From assembly GCA_015486505.1 (NCBI GenBank), contig WFRP01000044.1, positions 1 through 6,904 of the forward strand: a stretch of 6,904 nt of DNA, in the 5' to 3' direction. A model generated the notes under the pieces. That model was not told the origin of the DNA. It did no database searches and worked only from the letters and a program-made list of their open reading frames with translations. Positions 5,225 to 6,904 of this stretch are shown in pieces. Made by a program: the position numbers and the translations under genes. Position 1 is the first letter of the stretch. Every line of letters starts with the position of its first letter. Source of the DNA: Pseudomonadota bacterium. GTDB taxonomy: Bacteria; Desulfobacterota; Anaeroferrophillalia; Anaeroferrophillales; Tharpellaceae.

Positions 5225-6904
5225 TTATTTCCCTGTATGACTTTCCTTTTCCGGCTTATTTTCAGGTTCCAGATGATGTTCAGGTTCCAGGTGATGTTCG
5301 TTTCCCAGGTGATTCTCCGGTTCAATGTGAGCTTTCGGTTCCGGAGCTTTTGGCTTTAGCGGTTTTTCTTGCTCTTGCTCTTGATGTTTTGGCAGCCCGG
5401 AATGGTCGGCTTTTTTCGGATGAGTTTTCTGCTCTGAATTTTTCTCTTTTTGCGGCTTTACTTTTTCTTCCGGGTTATCAGGTTCAGCCGGTATCTCCGC
5501 TCGGCTGTCAGTTGCCGCGCTCTCATCTTCGGCAGCGCTGTTTGCCTCAGTGCTGATTCCGGTAACCCAGAAGATTTTTTTCCTGGGTTTGCGGGAGTGG
5601 CGCGGATTTCCCTCAAGAATGACTTTGTAGGGGGCTTTGAGCAACTCATCCAGGGAGCGGGCTTTATTGATGATAACCGTATCGAACTCTTTATCCTGAT
5701 GCTGCAGAATTTTCCGCAGACGCTCTTTGCTTTTTACCTGCGGCACCGACCAGTCGCAGTAATAGTAGAAATTGGCCAGCATGGTTTCGCTGAAATTCCA
5801 GCCGGCGACCCGGGCCCTCTCGTTTTCAGGGATATGCCTGGCAAATCTCTGCATATCGGCCCGCATACTTTTGGCCCGGTCAACGGCGAGCAGCGGGCCG
5901 GTGAAGGCAAAGATGTAGATTAACACGGTTACGGCGGCGAAACGGAACATCGAATCGATCTTCCGGCGGCCGAGAATCAGGCCGAGAGTAAGTAAAAGAG
6001 AAACTCCGGCAATAATCTGCGATGTTCCGAAAGAGCTTATGAAAAAAAATGCCGGTTCGGGGATCGAGCCCTTGAAAAACCCGGCAAGTATCGGGATGAC
6101 CAGCCAGAGCGCCATAAAAATTGCGCCGAGAATTGATAAGCCGGTAGCATAGATTGCAAACCAGCGGCGCTGAGTCTGGCGCAGAGCCAGAGCCGCCATC
6201 ATCGCGTAAACCGGGATCGCCGGATAGAGATAAATGCTGCGTTTGGTCACCGACAGGGATAAAAAGACAATCGTGCCGACGCCCCAGATCAGGAGAAAAA
6301 GATCCTCTTTGGTAATAATTCTTTCCCGCCAGAGCCGTTTTCCCAGTTGGGCAAACCAGATAAAAACCAGAGGCAGCCACGGCAGAGTGTACATCAGTAA
6401 TGTGACCAGATAATATTGGGGCTGACCGGGGCGCAGATGTCCCAGATCCGCCGTGCCGTTCATACGGCCCACCTGGTTAACCCAGAACCATTCATGCCAG
6501 AGTTCAGCCCCGCCGATAACCCGGAGCAGGATTATCCAGCTGCCGGAGAGCAGAAGAAAGATTCCGGCGCTTAAGAGATGTTCGTGGATGAAAAAGCGGT
6601 TTTTGCGGTCGGCTTTGCCCTCGGTTTTAAGGTCGGTTTTAAGGCTTTGCCACAACCAGATCAGGAAAAGTCCGGCCCAGGGTATGGCGATCAGCGCCGG
6701 GCCGATCGGGCCTTTACTGAGGAAAGCTCCGGCAACGAAAAAACCGGCCGGCGGCAGCATGCGGCCGCGGCCGCCGAAGTAGGCCTCGGCAAAACTCCAG
6801 AGCGCGGCAATGACAAAAAAAGTCAGCGCCGGATCAACCCGGATCCAGTGAAAGTTTTCGACAAAACCGACCATGGTTCCGAGGATAATCAGGGTCGAAA
6901 TCGC
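5225..6904 (-). CDS. PMT/ArnT-like membrane glycosyltransferase, N-terminus outside the window
   Basis: The frame is open to the window edge, giving 559 visible residues; the ATG at 6874 is internal, since codons upstream continue hydrophobic (AISTLIILGT) into WIRVDPALTFF, a conserved early loop of PMT_2 glycosyltransferases with its aspartate. About nine hydrophobic segments follow. The motif KRSIYLYPAIP at 211-221 (counted from that ATG) matches the KR-x-YLxPAxP signature of ArnT-like enzymes. Residues 332-440 form a soluble domain, expected in the periplasm. Family members move a sugar from a polyprenyl-phosphate donor to lipid A, protein or another acceptor. The last ~109 residues (441-549, bases 5228-5554) are a low-complexity tail rich in Pro, Glu, Lys and His, which is not normal for the family. 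Start, donor and acceptor are unknown. Confidence 0.82.
   Translation of the reverse strand, partial: AISTLIILGTMVGFVENFHWIRVDPALTFFVIAALWSFAEAYFGGRGRMLPPAGFFVAGAFLSKGPIGPALIAIPWAGLFLIWLWQSLKTDLKTEGKADRKNRFFIHEHLLSAGIFLLLSGSWIILLRVIGGAELWHEWFWVNQVGRMNGTADLGHLRPGQPQYYLVTLLMYTLPWLPLVFIWFAQLGKRLWRERIITKEDLFLLIWGVGTIVFLSLSVTKRSIYLYPAIPVYAMMAALALRQTQRRWFAIYATGLSILGAIFMALWLVIPILAGFFKGSIPEPAFFFISSFGTSQIIAGVSLLLTLGLILGRRKIDSMFRFAAVTVLIYIFAFTGPLLAVDRAKSMRADMQRFARHIPENERARVAGWNFSETMLANFYYYCDWSVPQVKSKERLRKILQHQDKEFDTVIINKARSLDELLKAPYKVILEGNPRHSRKPRKKIFWVTGISTEANSAAEDESAATDSRAEIPAEPDNPEEKVKPQKEKNSEQKTHPKKADHSGLPKHQEQEQEKPLKPKAPEPKAHIEPENHLGNEHHLEPEHHLEPENKPEKESHTGK
5261..5314 (-). repeat. 18-bp tandem repeat coding for EPEHHL-type hexapeptides
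   Basis: Three 18-bp units are at 5261-5278, 5279-5296 and 5297-5314. The first two differ at one base; the third is more diverged, and 5315-5332 may be a fourth, decayed unit. They keep the reading frame and encode the His-rich end of the glycosyltransferase tail (HHLEPEHHLEPE). Slippage between units could change tail length without a frameshift. Confidence 0.8.

Noticed and set aside
5450..6380. Long open frames on both strands inside the glycosyltransferase region (157 and 166 codons)
   Set aside because: They overlap the continuous membrane-protein frame, have no family features, and are shadows.

Overview
The window reads as part of a cell-surface glycan locus of a Gram-negative bacterium. 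All seven complete or partial genes that I support lie on the minus strand. Moderate to high GC, codon use favouring G/C at third positions, an ArnT-like membrane glycosyltransferase and a nonulosonic acid (sialic-acid-like sugar) pathway together suggest an environmental proteobacterium or Desulfobacterota-type organism. That placement is an inference from style, not a marker-based assignment.

Reading in the direction of transcription (high to low coordinates): a PMT/ArnT-like glycosyltransferase cut by the window edge (5225-6904) with an unusual His/Pro/Glu/Lys-rich tail; a four-helix EamA/SMR-type half transporter 3 nt downstream (4850-5221); a 109-nt gap with a hairpin and a degenerate copy of a local repeat; a Gfo/Idh/MocA oxidoreductase (3637-4740); a 510-residue NeuB-family synthase fused to a C-terminal cupin, starting at TTG (2006-3538); a HAD phosphatase in the same frame after two TGA codons (1352-1984); a HigB-HigA toxin-antitoxin pair with its own promoter (594-1271); a repeat-rich non-coding stretch of about 535 nt (59-593); and, at the very edge, the first 19 codons of a CMP-nonulosonate cytidylyltransferase (NeuA type) carrying the signature PARGGSKG (1-58).

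The enzymes make a coherent pathway. The oxidoreductase would modify a sugar precursor, the NeuB-cupin protein would condense a sugar with phosphoenolpyruvate, the HAD enzyme would remove a phosphate, and the NeuA-type enzyme would activate the product with CTP. The glycosyltransferase and half transporter may handle a lipid-linked sugar at the inner membrane. The HigBA module and the repeat block split this set between the phosphatase and the cytidylyltransferase, which looks like insertion into, or growth inside, a biosynthetic operon.

The most unusual part is the stretch between higA and the cytidylyltransferase. It has a tandem duplication with an 82-bp perfect block, three copies of a GC-rich element in which one CCCGCA arm can pair with either of two TGCGGG arms, and a good minus-strand promoter candidate that would give the cytidylyltransferase a structured leader of roughly 370 nt. 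The copy nearest the gene ends 2 nt before its ribosome binding site. A relative of the AT-rich half of the repeat sits upstream of the oxidoreductase in the same orientation. This may be a regulatory leader family or a small dispersed element; sequence alone cannot decide.
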